A stretch of DNA of 64,000 nt from Kitagawia praeruptora. Taxonomy: Eukaryota; Streptophyta; Magnoliopsida; Apiales; Apiaceae. Position 1 is the stretch's first letter; the number at the start of each line of letters is the position of its first letter. A program made the translations under genes and the position numbers. The notes beneath the pieces were generated by a model that was given only the letters and a program-made list of their open reading frames with translations, had not been told where the DNA came from and did not search any database. The stretch is taken from positions 2,986,001 through 3,050,000 of the forward strand of contig CM075353.1 of the NCBI GenBank assembly GCA_037693485.1, given 5' to 3'. Shown here piece after piece: positions 10,798 through 24,209 of the stretch.

Positions 10798-13700
10798 TGT
10801 AAGAACCCAGATTTTTGCTAGAATTAAAACTTTTTAGTATGTAATAATATGGGAATGAATAGTGGTTATGACTACGATGTAACGAAGATCTATTAAATGA
10901 ATGGAATGGATTTGAATTCAACTATTTATATGTCATGCAGAATACTTTTGGTTGACGACTTAGATAAGAATGATCTATCTCCTGAGAATATAAGTATATT
11001 ACTTCAAGTAAGATTATTCTTGTGCCATCCAAATCAATATATATTATAAGTCTAGCGGTTCCGTAAAAAGGTTAAGAAGCACCCGAGAGTGAACCATGTT
11101 CATTTTCCTAATTATAGGAATTAAATAAAAATAAGTGATGAATAGTGATTTTGGTGGAATTTGGAATATTATTATAATAATGTTATACCCGGTATTCGGA
11201 ACGGATTTCTGAGTTCGTATTAGTGATCCAGGAAGAAAATAAGTGTATGTAAAAGCTGTCGGATTCAGAAAAAGAGCACTTTTATTTTCTCCGAGATTTC
11301 CCTGGACACTGCAAGACTTAAGGATTTATAAAAGGGAATTAAGGAATTTAAATTCGAGAAGTATTAAGAAAGATGAGGAATAGTATTATAAATATTAAGA
11401 AGGTTTTCGGTAAAACCCTAACTAGAAACGAATGAGTTATTCCTACGAACGATCAATCGAATCGAGCAATAACCGGACAAAAGAGCAAGCAGAGAGCAAG
11501 ATGCATGCATGTGCAAGAAAGGAAAATATCTAGTAACCATTCTAGTTACAAGACTAACTAGAACCATTAGAGAACAACTAGTACTTAGCAAGCAACTATC
11601 TAGTTAAGCTCTAAACCACCATAAACTCAACACTTGTCATGGTGTTTCCTCATCCAACACCACACTACTTTAATAAAGTAGCCTTAAGATGAGATATTAT
11701 CATAAACTCTTCACTTTATGCAATATTGAAAGATCAACCAAGCCAAATACTCTCCCCCCCCCCATTTAACACCATTCGGCCTTTGGTTAATTCCAAAACA
11801 CAAATCAAGCTTCCAACCATCACTTGACCTTGTAATTTTTATGGTGAGTTCCATAATTCATAAAAGTGATCTCCTAAAAATTTCAAAGCCAAACACCTTT
11901 GTTTCCATTTTCAAAGAATTCATCCAAGAGGAGGGTGAATAGTGATTCTATGAACTAATCTTGTTTTTCCTTGTCTTTCATGGTTGATTTAGCAAGCTTA
12001 AGCACTTCTAAGGATCATACCAAGCATAGTGAGGCTAGATCATACTCCAAGAAAGGTATAACAACTTGAAACCCTAGGCTTTACCTTGAGATTTTGCATG
12101 CTCTTGATGGGTTTTAGTATAAGATGTGATATTAGCATGATTATAAGCATGATTGTGATTTAGATTTGATAAATGTTAAAAATAGTTTAGATGAACGGAA
12201 AGGCATTGCTTGGCCTCAGTTCATGGTGATATATCATGTATATGTTGTTTGGGATGGATACCTTGATTATTGGAAGGTTTGGAATTTAGAAATATTCGAT
12301 TTATAGCCGTCGTAATGCCGAAATTTCGTTAACATTAAGAACACGAATTTGACAGAAGGTATAACTCACTGATTAGCTTCGACTTTTGCCATGATTAGCT
12401 AGATTATGTTATGAGCTTCGTTTTGATATAAAGATCGCATGAAACGGACTTACGGTTTAGGAGTTATGATTAAATTCGTAAAAGTGGTTCGGAACCGTAA
12501 TCAAAAGTTCGTAATTGAAATTGATTCCCTTTAATGTTGTTTAATCAGTGGCGAATCGTGATACTTAAATAATAGAGATAAAAAGGAAGGTGTGGGAGAA
12601 GACCGCATGTCAAATGGATCGTTTTCCGATTGTATAAAAATGTTCGAATCAGGGTTAAGTACGAAAGTACCCCTAAGAGGTATACTTGGTTATAACTTCG
12701 GTAAACCATTTAGAAAACGATCGATAAATATCGAGGTCTAATCTTTCGACTTTAAAACTTATACGATTTAAATACTTACCATATGTAAGTGTAATGTCAT
12801 GCTTTAGTAACGAACAAGTATCGGGTAATAAAAGCAATAGTAAGAGTGAATTAGAGGGGTATAACGAAACGACTTGAAAACGTGTTTCGATTTAAGTGAA
12901 GTTTATACGTAACCTTTTGAAAGGTGTTAAGTGATTAATCCCGAATGCCTTGGCTAATTATAGATCATCAGGCCGACCCGGGACACGCTACTACTACCCC
13001 TACTCGTACTCGATTTCCAGGCAAGTTTTCGAACCTTTCTTTTTAAAGGCTGTTGTTGTGAATATATATATGTATATGTATGTGTTTTCAGTATACATAT
13101 GCCATAGCATGCATGCCTGTTCTCGAATTATTTTGAAAATGCTTGTTCCCTGTATTATTGTTGGCTTATAAGTTAGACAGTTATTATATCAATTATAAGC
13201 CGGAAATTACTAAGACCCTTAAGCGAAGGGCATCTGAATCTCATTCTTTGACTATAGACCGGGAGTCGTTATTCCTTGATATATTGATATTATTTTCAGA
13301 GGAAAATAAAAGTAAATATTTTCCATTTATTATCTGGCGAATATTATTGGAATATTCCCTTGAGATTATTTGATAAATATTATTCGGATTATCCATCAGA
13401 TGTTTATTTATTCGAGTAATATTATATATTTAATATTCATCTAAAGTCGATTAAATATTCGAATATTATTTCGAACTCTCAGTTAAGTTATTTAATTAGA
13501 GAATATTCATTCTTATTTACTCGATAAATATTATTTTGAATATTCATTCGAGTTTATTTATTTAATGAAGATTATTTTAATATTCATTCAAGCCTTATTT
13601 ATTTAAATGAATATTAATTCGAATATTCATTCAATCTCTATTTATTTTATAAATATCAGTTGAACATTGATTCGAACTCCAGTTATTCGATAAATATTAC

Positions 13701-15477
13701 TTTGAATATTCCCTTGAGATAAGGAATATTATCTTCGACCTTTATTTAAATCCGATTCAATTAGTGAACATAATTTCAAATATTCATTCGATAATCATTT
13801 CTTCGATAAATATTATTAAATTGAATATTCATTATTTATTCAATGAATATTGTCCCAAATATTAAGTCGATAATTATTTCATCAATATGTATCTTTCTTG
13901 AGTTGAATATTCTCTATTGATTCAATAAATATTATCTCCAATGTCCATCTGACGGTTACTCCATCAATAAACATTGTTATTAATTTGAATATTCATTATT
14001 TGTTCAATGAATATTATTCTGAATATTTATTCAAAGATTATTCCGAGCAACCCTTTTTCAATATCTATGACTTAATAAATATTCTTGGAATATTTATTTA
14101 ATTCTTCTAACTCGTTTCTAAGATACTTGGTTTCATTCACATAGTATCATCAACCCTCGAATATTATATAAATTATTTCAGAGTCCTATTATTATTATTA
14201 TTATATTATCAAGGAAGGTTCTCAGTGATTCCATTCTCCCTTCGATTCTATTGTAAGGGGACCCTACTTGAGGAATGTTATTTATCTTGTGACTGCCCGG
14301 TCATAAATTATTCGTTCACTCGCAACTTGGTTGCTGTTATTCATGGTATTACGTGTACCCACTCATTATTCGAGGGGTAAGAATGTTGGAACAAGTCATT
14401 ATCCATTAACAAGCAGCAGCTTGGGAAATATTGGTAAATTTTCCTTTCCATTTAGATAGGACTACCTTGTGGAGTTTTATCAACAAGTATTATACTTGGG
14501 GAAAGGGGGACGAACTTTACGTTTCAAAGTTATGGATGTGGAATGAACTAGGAGACGCGTAAGTGGCCGAGTGGCGCCGGTCCAGCAATAGCCCAACCGT
14601 TGGCTTAGGAGTTCCAGAGGGCGGTAGTCAAGTAAATCCGTCGGAGCTACCTTCTACATGTAGAGAACGACTGATGAGATGCATGACATACGGCTGATCC
14701 CCGTAAACATCAGGGCATCTGGCGCGGCAATGCTCCCGTATTAGTTCATCACTCAATGTTGGAAATTTTCTGCAACATCATCATAGTTGGCAGAGTTGAA
14801 AAGTATTTCAAACTGGAATTGCAATATCATTCTGCAAGTTCCTATTTTTATGAAAATGATGCTATCTTGCTTATTTTGGCATAGCATATGCTTCCACAAA
14901 ATATACACCTATTGAGTTACCTTGTAACTTCATCCTTTATATTAAACTGGCAATATTTTCTCTAATGCATGGCATATGATTTCGAAACATATCTTTGAAC
15001 TGTTTTATATATATTACTGCACAGTTATATATTGTTGGTGGGCTGTTGCTCACCCTTGCTTATTTATTATGTCACAACAACAGCTAGGTCACATGGCCCG
15101 CGTCAGGCGCACTCGGCGCAAGCAGGTTACCCGCCCCGCAGGGCTCCCCGTTGATATCATCGCTGCCATTGCTGAGGTAGCATAGTTCAGCAGCCTTGAT
15201 TTCCAGTTTACTTATATGTATCAATAATGATTAATCAACGGCAAAACTTTTAAACTTATGATGTTATCCTTTTGGCTTGTAATAACTTTAATTCGTAACC
15301 AGTAATGCAAGACTTATTTCAATTTCATCTCTGGGACTATAACTGTGTGTGTGTGAGTGGTTATTATTGTGGGGTCACAGCAGGTGATTTATTTATTGTG
15401 GACTCAAGTAAAGTATTAATCATGGAAAATAAGACCGTAACGACCCGATCCCGGACCCCGGATCTGGGGGTGTTACA
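10798..15477 (+). repeat. 3' LTR (complete, 4680 bp)
   Basis: It begins TGTAAGAACCC and ends GTGTTACA. The whole length is present, so it gives the element's true LTR size. TATA box at 11327-11334. The short ORFs inside it (for example 14976-15185) duplicate those of the 5' LTR. The same family of LTR ends (CGTAACGACC...GGGGGNGTTACA) recurs at 49204-49245. Confidence 0.95.
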
Positions 15478-17830
15478 TGGAAAATGCAACAAGCCCTTTA
15501 AATCCTTAGGCAGCCCTAGTGGACGAATAAGGTCTCGTGAGGGCCTATAGCGAATGTACCCACAAAATCCAATACAATGCAATGCATGAATGCAACTAAA
15601 TGAAAATGCAATTAATCTAGTACTAATATCCTACCATACCTTCAAATCCTCTCATGCCATATCAACTTAAGAATCAAAGTAATAACGTGATGTCTTGGTG
15701 TCGAGAGTGCAAGTATTCACATAGTCTACTCAATGAACATGCATAAGTTCTCACAAGCCCATGTCAAATGTAAGAATAAGTTAGTAAACATGCTAAGCCT
15801 ACAAGAGTACATCTTTGAGACAAAACTCAGGATCTCATACGCAAAAACAAGTAAACACTCACAATCCACTCAAAAAAGAATACTCTCTCAAGAACAAGGG
15901 TAAGTGTATCACTCAATTCCAACAAAATCATAAACACGCTTGACATTTGGTATCAATCTAACTCTTAACACAACATACATCAATGACGATAATCAAAAGG
16001 TCTTTATTTGGGTTGTAACGGTGCTAGGGACAAGGTATGTCAAATAAGCCAAAACTGGTGAAGTGTCAAAAGTTAGTAAGTACCATAATAAATCATACAC
16101 AACACCCAATTTCCCCCCCCACATAATTTTTCTATTTTTCTTCCAATAAAAACAATTGACTAGTCGACTAAAGTAGGATCACAACAAACACAAACATGCT
16201 CTCATAATATATTATTTTTCTTTTTTTTCCCTTTTCTTTTTCTTTTTTTTTTCTTTTTCTCGAGAGCTAAATAAAACAATAATATAAACAATAACAATGA
16301 TCCCACAATTTTATTACACATGCCGACTATCAAATAAACAAACCCAATTTTCAATATTTCCCCCAAAAGTAAGACCAACAATAAACCCCTCCTTGCACAC
16401 CTTATTACTCCCTTAAGTACACTACTAGCCTTTGACAATGTGGGTTCAAATTAATGTAAAGCCAATACAAGGAAAAGGTCTAGGCAAGTAATGTGGTATG
16501 TCACCGAAAAAAATAGGATTAAGCTCAACGGGTTAACTAATTGATCATGTAAACATGGTATGGTAATATGGGAAAATATGTGGTTATTCCTAAATGGCTT
16601 TATCATTTTAATCGTCAAATAATGTCATGCGTTTCAAGAAAGATCTCAAACAACTGCTAGCAATGCAAACAATCCGTGGACACTCAAGCAAACGAATAAA
16701 TTGCAAATAATATACAATAAGGCTAAAAAACTCACCTGGTGGAAAAACGTACTCAATCCCAAACAAAAATCTCTCTAACGCACCTACTTGTATTCAAAGC
16801 ATGCAAACTAAATCATCTTGCACATATTCATGTCCTTCTAATTACTTACAACATTCAATAAGTCTACTAGCTTCAACTTACTAGTGTATGTGTGTGCACA
16901 AGAACAAAGCATATCACTTCTCAATCAAAAGCGTCAACAACACAAAATTCCTATCAAGCATGGGTGCAAATGCAAACTATTATGAACTCACATGATATAC
17001 GAACATAAAAACAGAATAACAGAATGTCCTATATGAAACAAACGTAGATAACACGAACATAAATGCATAATTTACTACTACTAATATGCAACGCATGAAA
17101 TCCTACATGAACACATAATACAACAACTACTAATCCCCCAAACCACCCCCAAACTTAAAATATTCAATGTCCGCATTGAATGGAAGTAAATACGAGGGAT
17201 AACAGAAAACATACCTACAAGGCGCCTTACATATCCTTCCCCATCGCAGCTCAACATGCTTGTTCGGCAAAAATCCCCTTTCTGTAGCAATTGGCATCAA
17301 CAACAACCGATTAAATTCAATCTCCGCCGTCAAAGACGAAAATTTTGCAACACTAGCACTACCTCTCCCACGCTTAGAATCCATAAGAATCAATACCCAA
17401 CTCACAAGAAGCTCAACCAATAATTACCAAGCAATATCACACCAAAAAATAGCCCAAAAACCAAGAATAATACAAAATCCCCAATTTACAAGAACACAAA
17501 TTCATAAAAATAAAATTAGAGAAAAAGATTTACCCAATACGAATCGAAGAGGTGAACTTGCAATTAATTCCTCTTTAGAATTGAATTTTTAGAGATTTAA
17601 AGAAATAGAAAAGGAATTGGATTTGTATGTATAGGTGGGTATATATATAAGATGATGGATAGACGAGATTTAAAAATTTAGAGTGTATGAGAGATTTAAG
17701 AGGTATGGAATTGATGTAGGAATTAGGAATTGATAGAATAAAAATTAGAATAGGTTTGGGTGTGTTTTTATGTTGCAAAACAACAATTTGCAGGGAAAAA
17801 TAAAAAAAAATTCTGGGCAGAAGGGTGTGT

Positions 17831-17957
17831 AACGCAGGCGCAGGCTGCGTTACAGGGGTGCAGAGCGTGCCAGATGCACTAACGCAGGCGCAACCTGCGT
17901 TACAGGGGGGCAGATTGTGGGTAATGCAGAAACGCAGGCGCAGCCTGCATGACAGAG
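17831..17957 (-). other. Phased hairpin array, copy 1
   Basis: Three GC-rich inverted repeats built on AACGCAGG...CTGCGTT start at 17831, 17881 and 17931, exactly 50 bp apart, in an AT-rich setting. Two more stem-loops flank them on the element's 5' side: TAACGTCA/TGACGTTA at 18093-18114 and CGTGGG/CCCACG at 18065-18082. Confidence 0.75.
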
Positions 17958-18127
17958 CTGCTGCCTGCTCGAAACTGTTCATTTTTTTTAAACAGACTTT
18001 TTTTTTGGACAGATTTTTTTTTTTTGCATACAACACTCAAATTTTTTTTTTCCTACACTAATGCGTGGGTTGCCTCCCACGAAGCGCTCCTTTAACGTCA
18101 ATAGCTTGACGTTACTTCCAAGCTTCC

Positions 18128-19010
18128 ATTAAGGATGATAATAGTTGGCCTGGTCATCTCTTCGTGAGACTTCATCTTCATCACGGCGGCACACTTTCTG
18201 CCCTTTCTCCTCGCTCGGTCTATTCGTATAACAACTTTGTCTTATTCCAATGCCTTCATCTGTTGACCCAAAATCTGTCAATTTGTAGAACAACACACAC
18301 TCGCGGGCTTTGCTTGAATATAATAGAGGAGGGTAAATGTAAGTTGCTGAAGCCTTTGGTTCCTAAAAAAGAACTTCCTCCATTGGCTGTAATGCGCTAC
18401 CTCCATCTTTAAACTCTGAGACAAGTAGAAGACTTGCATCTTTCCCATGGTCATCAGCCTCTTGATACGCACATACCAATTCTTGAAATTTGTGCAGCTC
18501 ACCAGTGTCTGTCCCAAATAGTGCCCTTTCCGAATCATCCACCATACTAACATGATCAAATTCCTCACATGGCTTGTGAATGCTCACCTCACCTTGGAAT
18601 TTGTCATCCTCAATTAAGTATGCAGTACCTTGCTCCAAGTCACCGTTATTTTCTGGAATTGCCTAAAGTATGAATTGTTATTTCTCTTCTTCCAAGGCAC
18701 TCACAGCTCGAGCAACTAGTGTCTGCAAAGAATTGACAGACTCCTCATTACTCTTTACAAGCATCCTAAGCTCCTCCATAGTTACAACCTCATCTGACTG
18801 AAAATTAGAAGTAGGTTGCTGATGTTGAAACTCTTCACTACCAAAGAAATATGACATATTTGGAATATCTTGCTGGTACTGTTGAGGATGATATTGAAAA
18901 TATGGTTGTTCCTCATAAGTGACATATGGATCAACTCATTCGTAGTAACAATATTGTGAGGGATCATGAACGCCCAAACACTGCTCACATTGTCGAGGCA
19001 CAATCAAGTA
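18128..19010 (-). pseudogene. Gag remnant of Athila-like unit 1
   Basis: On the minus strand the frame contains a zinc-knuckle-like CEQCLGVHDPSQYC segment (about 18950-18991), then a Gln/Tyr-rich stretch, a helical MEELRMLVKSNEESVNSL segment, and an acidic tail (91 aa open at 18363-18638). Stops interrupt it: TGA after the knuckle and a TAG at about 18663. The knuckle and position after the primer site support an Athila-type Gag C-terminus. The first two-thirds of Gag is missing. It cannot encode a complete Gag, but its RNA could still be packaged in trans. Confidence 0.5.
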
Positions 19011-19116
19011 CCTGAACACACCAAACTAAACAAAATAGGTAAGAAAAACAAATCCAAGTCAGTGAATTCTAACGACCACTATTGACAAGCACATAAACCA
19101 AAAATAAAACACCGAT

Positions 19117-19136
19117 GATCCCCGGTAGTGGTGCCA
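19117..19136 (-). other. Primer binding site, unit 1 (minus strand)
   Basis: The reverse complement reads TGGCACCACTACCGGGGATC, a degenerate match to the tRNA-Asp-type site used by Athila-like elements (TGGCGCC...GGGGA). It directly follows the LTR-like end at 19143. Confidence 0.65.
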
Positions 19137-19142
19137 AAAACT

Positions 19143-19916
19143 TGTTTACACAAAATCACACAAGCGTACGTGGTCACAAGTAATACAGATATAAGTCGAG
19201 TTCGTTCCCACAGAGATCTGGTTATGGTTTTAATTCAGTAGATGTACCTATGCAACAATGTCTGATTATTATTCACTGCTAAGACAATTAACTAATTTGG
19301 GTTTAATAAACTAAATTAACCAAGAAGTAAATTAACAAGCTAAGAATTAACTAACTAACGAGAATTGGAATCGAATTACTTCTGCAAGAGAAAACATGGA
19401 ATCCTAACTTCATTAAATACTTTGCTTAGATTTGACGCCTTTAATCACTATATGCAATGGTTATGATATCTGATCGGATAACACGAAACAAGTACACGCT
19501 ACCTCTCAGCATATGTATACCAAACTAAACATACATCCACAAAAGAGATGGAAGATGAATAGACACCAATTATGCTTAGACCCTATATGTCTATAGAATT
19601 TGAAAACATAACGGTTGAAGAGCAAGTTATCCATAACGATCACATAGGGCAATATAAGTATTCTCATCTCATACCACAAATCATATTGATAAACAACTAT
19701 GAACCTATGCTAGCATGACAAGTTCTAAAACTCAAGATCCACTTTCACTTCACAAGAGATTAACAGATTAGATATTAGCTACGCATCTAACAATTAAGCA
19801 TAGCCATACGAGGATATCAGATATACATCACACACAGATCTTTAAAGCATCAAGATACTAAAGCTCCATAAATAAATCCGTTAGAATCCTATGACAACGA
19901 TTAGTTCATAGTCTAC
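19143..19916 (-). repeat. Truncated LTR, unit 1
   Basis: About 0.77 kb, ending (minus strand) in ...GTGTAAACA beside the primer site and nearly identical to 23328-24088. Its outer end is cut and joined straight to the internal tail of the next unit at 19917. Confidence 0.6.
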
Positions 19917-22011
19917 TCAATGAACATGCATAAGTTCTCACAAGCCCATGTCAAATGTAAGAATAAGTTAGTAAACATGCTAAGCCTACAAGAGTACATC
20001 TTTGAGACAAAACTCGGGATCTCATACGCAAAAACAAGTAAACACTCACAATCCACTCACAAAAGAATACTCTCTCAAGAACAAGGGTAAGTGTATCACT
20101 CAATTCCAACAAAATCATAAACACGCTTGACATTTGGTATCAATCTAACTCTTAACACAACATACATCAATGACGATAATCAAAAGGTCTTTATTTGGGT
20201 TGTAACGGGGCTAGGGACAAGGTATGTCAAATAAGCCAAAATAGGTGAAGTGTCAAAAGCTAGTAAGTACCATAATAAATCATACACAACACCCAATTTC
20301 CCCCCCCCCCACATAATTTTTCTATTTTTCTTCCAACAAAAACAATCGACTAGTCGACTAAAGTAGGATCACAACAAACACAAACATGCTCTCATAATAT
20401 TTTTTTTTCTTTTTTTTCCTTTTCTTTTTCTTTTTTTTTTCTTTTTCTCGAGAGCTAAATAAAACAATAATATCAACAATAACAATGATCCCACAATTTT
20501 ATTACACATGCCGACTATCAACAAACCCAATTTTCAATATTTCCCCTAAAAGTAAGACCAACAATAAACCCCTCCTTGCACACCTTAGTACTCCCTTAAG
20601 CACTCTACTAGCCTTTGACAATGTGGGTTCAAATTAATGTAAGGCCAATACAAGAAAAAGGTCTAGGCAAGTAATGTGGTATGTCGCCGAAAAAAATAGG
20701 ATTAAGCTCAACGGGTTAACTAATTGATCATGTAAACATGGTATGGTAATATGGGAAAATATGTGATTATTCCTAAATGCCTTTATCATTTTAATCGTCA
20801 AATAATATCATGCGTTTAAAGAAAGATCTCAAACAACTGCTAGCAATGAAAACAATCCGTGGACACTCAAGCAAACGAATAAATTGCAAATAATATGCAA
20901 TAAGGCTCAAAAACTCACCTGGTGGAAAAACGTACTCAATCCCAAGCAAAAATCTCTCTAACGCACCTACTTGTATTCAAAGCATGCAAACTAAATCATC
21001 TTGCACATATTCATGTCCTTCTAATTACTTACAACATTCAATAAATCTACTAGCTTCAACTTACTAGTGTATGTGTGTGCACAAGAACAAAGCATATCAC
21101 TTCTCAATCAAAAGCGTCAACAACACAAAATTCCTATCAAGCATGGGTGCAAATGCAAACTATTATGAACTCACATGATATACGAACATAAAAACAGAAT
21201 AACAGAATGTCCTATATGAAACAAACGTAGATAACACGAACATAAATGCATAATTTACTACTACTAATATGCAACGCATGAAATCCTACATGAACACATA
21301 ATACAACAACTACTAATCCCCCAAACCACCCCCAAACTTAAAATATTCAATGTCCGCATTGAATGGAAGTAAATACGAGGGATAGCAGAAAACATACCTA
21401 CAAGGCGCCTTACATATCCTTCCCCATCGCAGCTCAACATGCTTGTTCGGCAAAAATCCCCTTTCTGTAGCAATTGGCATCAACAACAACCGATTAAATT
21501 CAACCTCCGCCGTCAAAGACGAAAATTTTGCAACACCAGCACTACCTCTCCCACGCTTAGAATCCATAAGAATCAATACCCAACTCACAAGAAGCTCAAC
21601 CAATAATTACCAAGCAATATCACACCAAAAATAGCCCAAAAACCAAGAATAATATAAAATCCCCAATTTACAATAACATAAATTCGTAAAAATAAAATGA
21701 GAGAAAAAGATTTACCCAATACGAATCGAAGAGGTGAACTTGCAATTAATTCCTCTTTAGAATTGAATTTTTAGAGATTTAAAGAAATAGAAAAGGAATT
21801 GGATTTTTATGTATATGTGGGTATGTATATAAGATGATGGATAGATGAGATTTAAAAATTTAGAGTGTAGGAGAGATTTAAGAGGTATAGAATTGATGTA
21901 GGAATTAGGAATTGATAGAATAAAAATTAGAATAGGTTTGGGTGTGTTTTTATGTTGCAAAACAACAATTTTCGGGGAAAAATAAAAAAAATTCAGGGCA
22001 GAAGGGTGTGT

Positions 22012-22136
22012 AACGCATGCGCAGGCTGCGTTACAGGGGTGTAGAGTGCGCCAGATGCAGTAACGCAGGCACAGCCTGCGTTACAGGGGGCAGATTGCGG
22101 GTAATGTAGAAACGCAGGCGCAGCCTGCGTGACAGA
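22012..22136 (-). other. Phased hairpin array, copy 2
   Basis: Hairpins start at 22012, 22062 and 22111, keeping the 49-50 bp spacing of copy 1. The flanking stem-loops are also kept just to the right (22245-22300). Confidence 0.75.
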
Positions 22137-22313
22137 GCTGCAGCCTGCTCGAAACTGTTCATTTTTTTTTTTGAACAATTTTTTTTTTTTTTTTGGAAAG
22201 ATTTTTTTTTTTGCGTACAACACTCAATTTTTTTTTCCTACACTAATGCGTGGGTTGCCTCCCACGAAGCGCTCCTTTAACGTCAATAGCTTGACGTTAC
22301 TTCCAAGCCTCCA

Positions 22314-23190
22314 TTAAGGATGATAATAGTTGGAATGGTCATCTCTTCGTGAGACTTCATCTTCATCACGGCGGCACACTTTCTGCCCTTTCTCCTTGCT
22401 CGGCCTATTCGTATAACAACTTTGTCTTATTCCAATGCCTTCATTCATTGACCCAAAATCTGTCAATTTGTAGAACAACACACACTCGCGGGCTTCGCTT
22501 GAATATAATAGAGGAGGGTTAATGTAAGTTGCTGAAGCCTTTGGTTCCTCAAAAAGAACTTCCTCCATTGGCTGTAATGCGCTACCTCTATCTTTAAACT
22601 CTGAGACAAGTAGAAGACCTGCATCTTTCCCATGGTCATCAGCCTCTTGGTACGCACATACAAATTCTTGAAATTTGTGCAGCTCACTAGTGTCTATCCC
22701 AAATACTGCCCTTTCCGAATCATCCACCATACTAACATGATCAAATTCCTCACATGGCTTGTGAATGCTCACCTCACCTTGGAATTTGTCATCCTCAATT
22801 AAGCATGCACTACCTTGCTCCAAGTCACCGTTATTTTCTGGAATTGCCTAAAGTATGAATTGTTGTTTCTCTTGTTCCAAGGCACTCACAGCTCGAGCAA
22901 CTAGTGTCTCCAAAGAATTGACAGACTCCTCATTACTCTTTACAAGCATCCTAAGCTCCTCCATAGTTACAACCTCATCTGACTGAATATTAGGAGTAGG
23001 TTGCTGATGTTGAAACTCTTCACTACCCAAAAAATATGACATATTTGGAACATCTTGCTGGTACTATTGAGGATGGTATTGAAAATATGGTTGTTCCTCA
23101 TAAGTGACATATGGATCAACTCCTTCGTAGTAACAATATTGTGAGGGATCATGAACGCCCAAACACTGCTCACATTGATGAGGCACAATC
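22314..23190 (-). pseudogene. Gag remnant of Athila-like unit 2
   Basis: Minus-strand frames 22848-23042 (64 aa) and 22314-22823 (169 aa) are in the same frame, separated by one TAG that unit 1 also has. Upstream a Gln codon of unit 1 is a TAG here, while the zinc-knuckle segment CEQCLGVHDPSQYC continues as sense. The product would be a Gag C-terminus: knuckle, Gln/Tyr-rich linker, helical segment, acidic tail. The rest of Gag and all of Pol are absent. Non-functional as a protein. Confidence 0.5.
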
Positions 23191-23301
23191 AAGCACCTGA
23201 ACACACCAAACTAAACAAAATAGGTAAGAAAAACAAATCCGAGTCAGTGAACTCCAACGACCACTATTGACAAGCACATAAACCAAAAATAAAACACCGA
23301 T

Positions 23302-23321
23302 GATCCCCGACAGTGGCGCCA
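23302..23321 (-). other. Primer binding site, unit 2 (minus strand)
   Basis: The reverse complement is TGGCGCCACTGTCGGGGATC, closer to the tRNA-Asp-type consensus than the site of unit 1. The LTR-like end lies at 23328. Confidence 0.7.
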
Positions 23322-23327
23322 AAAACT

Positions 23328-24088
23328 TGTTTACACAAAATCACGCAAGCGTACGTGGTCACAAGTAATACAGATATAAGTCGAGTTCGTTCTCACAGAG
23401 ATCTGGTTATGGTTTTAATTCAGTAGATGTACCTATGCAACAATGTATGATTATTATTCACTACTAAGACAATTATCAAATTTGGGTTTAATAAACTAAA
23501 TTAACTAAAAAGTAAATTAACAAGCTAAGAATTAACTAACTAACGAGAATTGGAATCGAATTACTTCTGCAAGAGAAAACATGGAATCCTAACTTCATTA
23601 AATACTTTGCTTAGATTTGACGCCTTTAATCACTATATGCAATGGTTATGATATTTGATCGGATAACACGAAACAAGTACACGCTACCTCTCATACGTAT
23701 ACCAAACTAAACATACATCCACAAAAGAGATAGAAGATGAATAGACACCAATTATGCTTAGACCCTATATGTCTATAGAATTTGAAAACATAACGGTTGA
23801 AGAGAAACTTATCCATAACAATCACATAGGGCAATATAAGTATTCTCATCTCATACCACGAATCATATTGATAAACAACTATGAACCTATGCTAGCATGG
23901 CAAGTTCTAAATCTCAAGATCCACTTTCACTTCACAAGAGATTAACAGATTAGATGTTAGTTACGTATCTAACAATTAAGCATAACCATACGAGGATATC
24001 AGATATACATCACACACAGATCTTTAAAGCATCAAGATACTAAAGCTCCATAAATAAATCCGTTAGAATCCCATGACAACGATTAGTT
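23328..24088 (-). repeat. Truncated LTR, unit 2
   Basis: Homologous to 19143-19916. The short open frame at 23754-23945 lies inside it and looks incidental. Confidence 0.6.
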
Positions 24089-24209
24089 CATAGTCTACTC
24101 AATGAACATGAATAAGTTCTCACTAGCCCATGTCAAATGTAAGAATAAGTTAGTAAACATGCTAATCCTACAAGAGTACATCTTTGAGACAAAACTCGGG
24201 ATCTCATAC

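Larger units (their letters stand above)
1..15477 (+). mobile_element. Ty3/gypsy chromovirus (Tekay/Del type), left end outside window
   Basis: The order is LTR, tRNA-Met-type primer site, extra ORF, gag-pol, polypurine tract, LTR. Position 1 aligns with 10961, so about 163 bp of the left LTR is missing from the window. By eye the two LTRs differ by roughly 18 substitutions and four small indels over 4.5 kb, so the insertion is recent. The chromodomain-like end of pol and the TGTAA...TTACA termini fit the Tekay/Del lineage. It inserted into reverse-strand Athila-like sequence that resumes at 15478. The left copy of the target duplication is not visible; the right flank begins TGGAA. Confidence 0.9.
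15720..19916 (-). repeat. Athila-like tandem unit 1
   Basis: Starts CATAGTCTACTC. It is very similar to 19917-24088 along its whole length, with scattered substitutions and small indels in the poly-C and poly-T tracts. On its left, 15478-15719 continues the family's 3' region up to the chromovirus insertion. Confidence 0.8.
19917..24088 (-). repeat. Athila-like tandem unit 2
   Basis: Same order as unit 1. It has its own primer site, gag remnant, hairpins and LTR piece. At 24089 the start of a third unit follows and is cut at 24209, where SIRE-like sequence begins. Confidence 0.8.
15478..24209 (-). mobile_element. Tandem Athila-like gag-only remnants, reverse strand
   Basis: The sequence is the reverse complement of the 3' internal region of the element at 40007-48070 (compare 15478-15640 with 46600-46740). 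Two direct units follow each other, starting at 15720 and 19917, and a third begins at 24089 and stops at 24209. The unit length is about 4.17-4.20 kb. Each unit, read on the minus strand, has an LTR-like piece, primer site, short gag remnant, a structured hairpin block and a long 3' tail. No protease, RT or integrase is present. The junctions between tail and LTR-like piece lack a polypurine tract. The repeat therefore looks like duplication of a deleted element rather than simple LTR-LTR recombination. Confidence 0.8.

Noticed and set aside
17831..17957. CRISPR-like array
   Set aside because: Three short palindromes in a plant retroelement at 50-bp spacing with similar, not unique, intervals; no cas genes and wrong kingdom.
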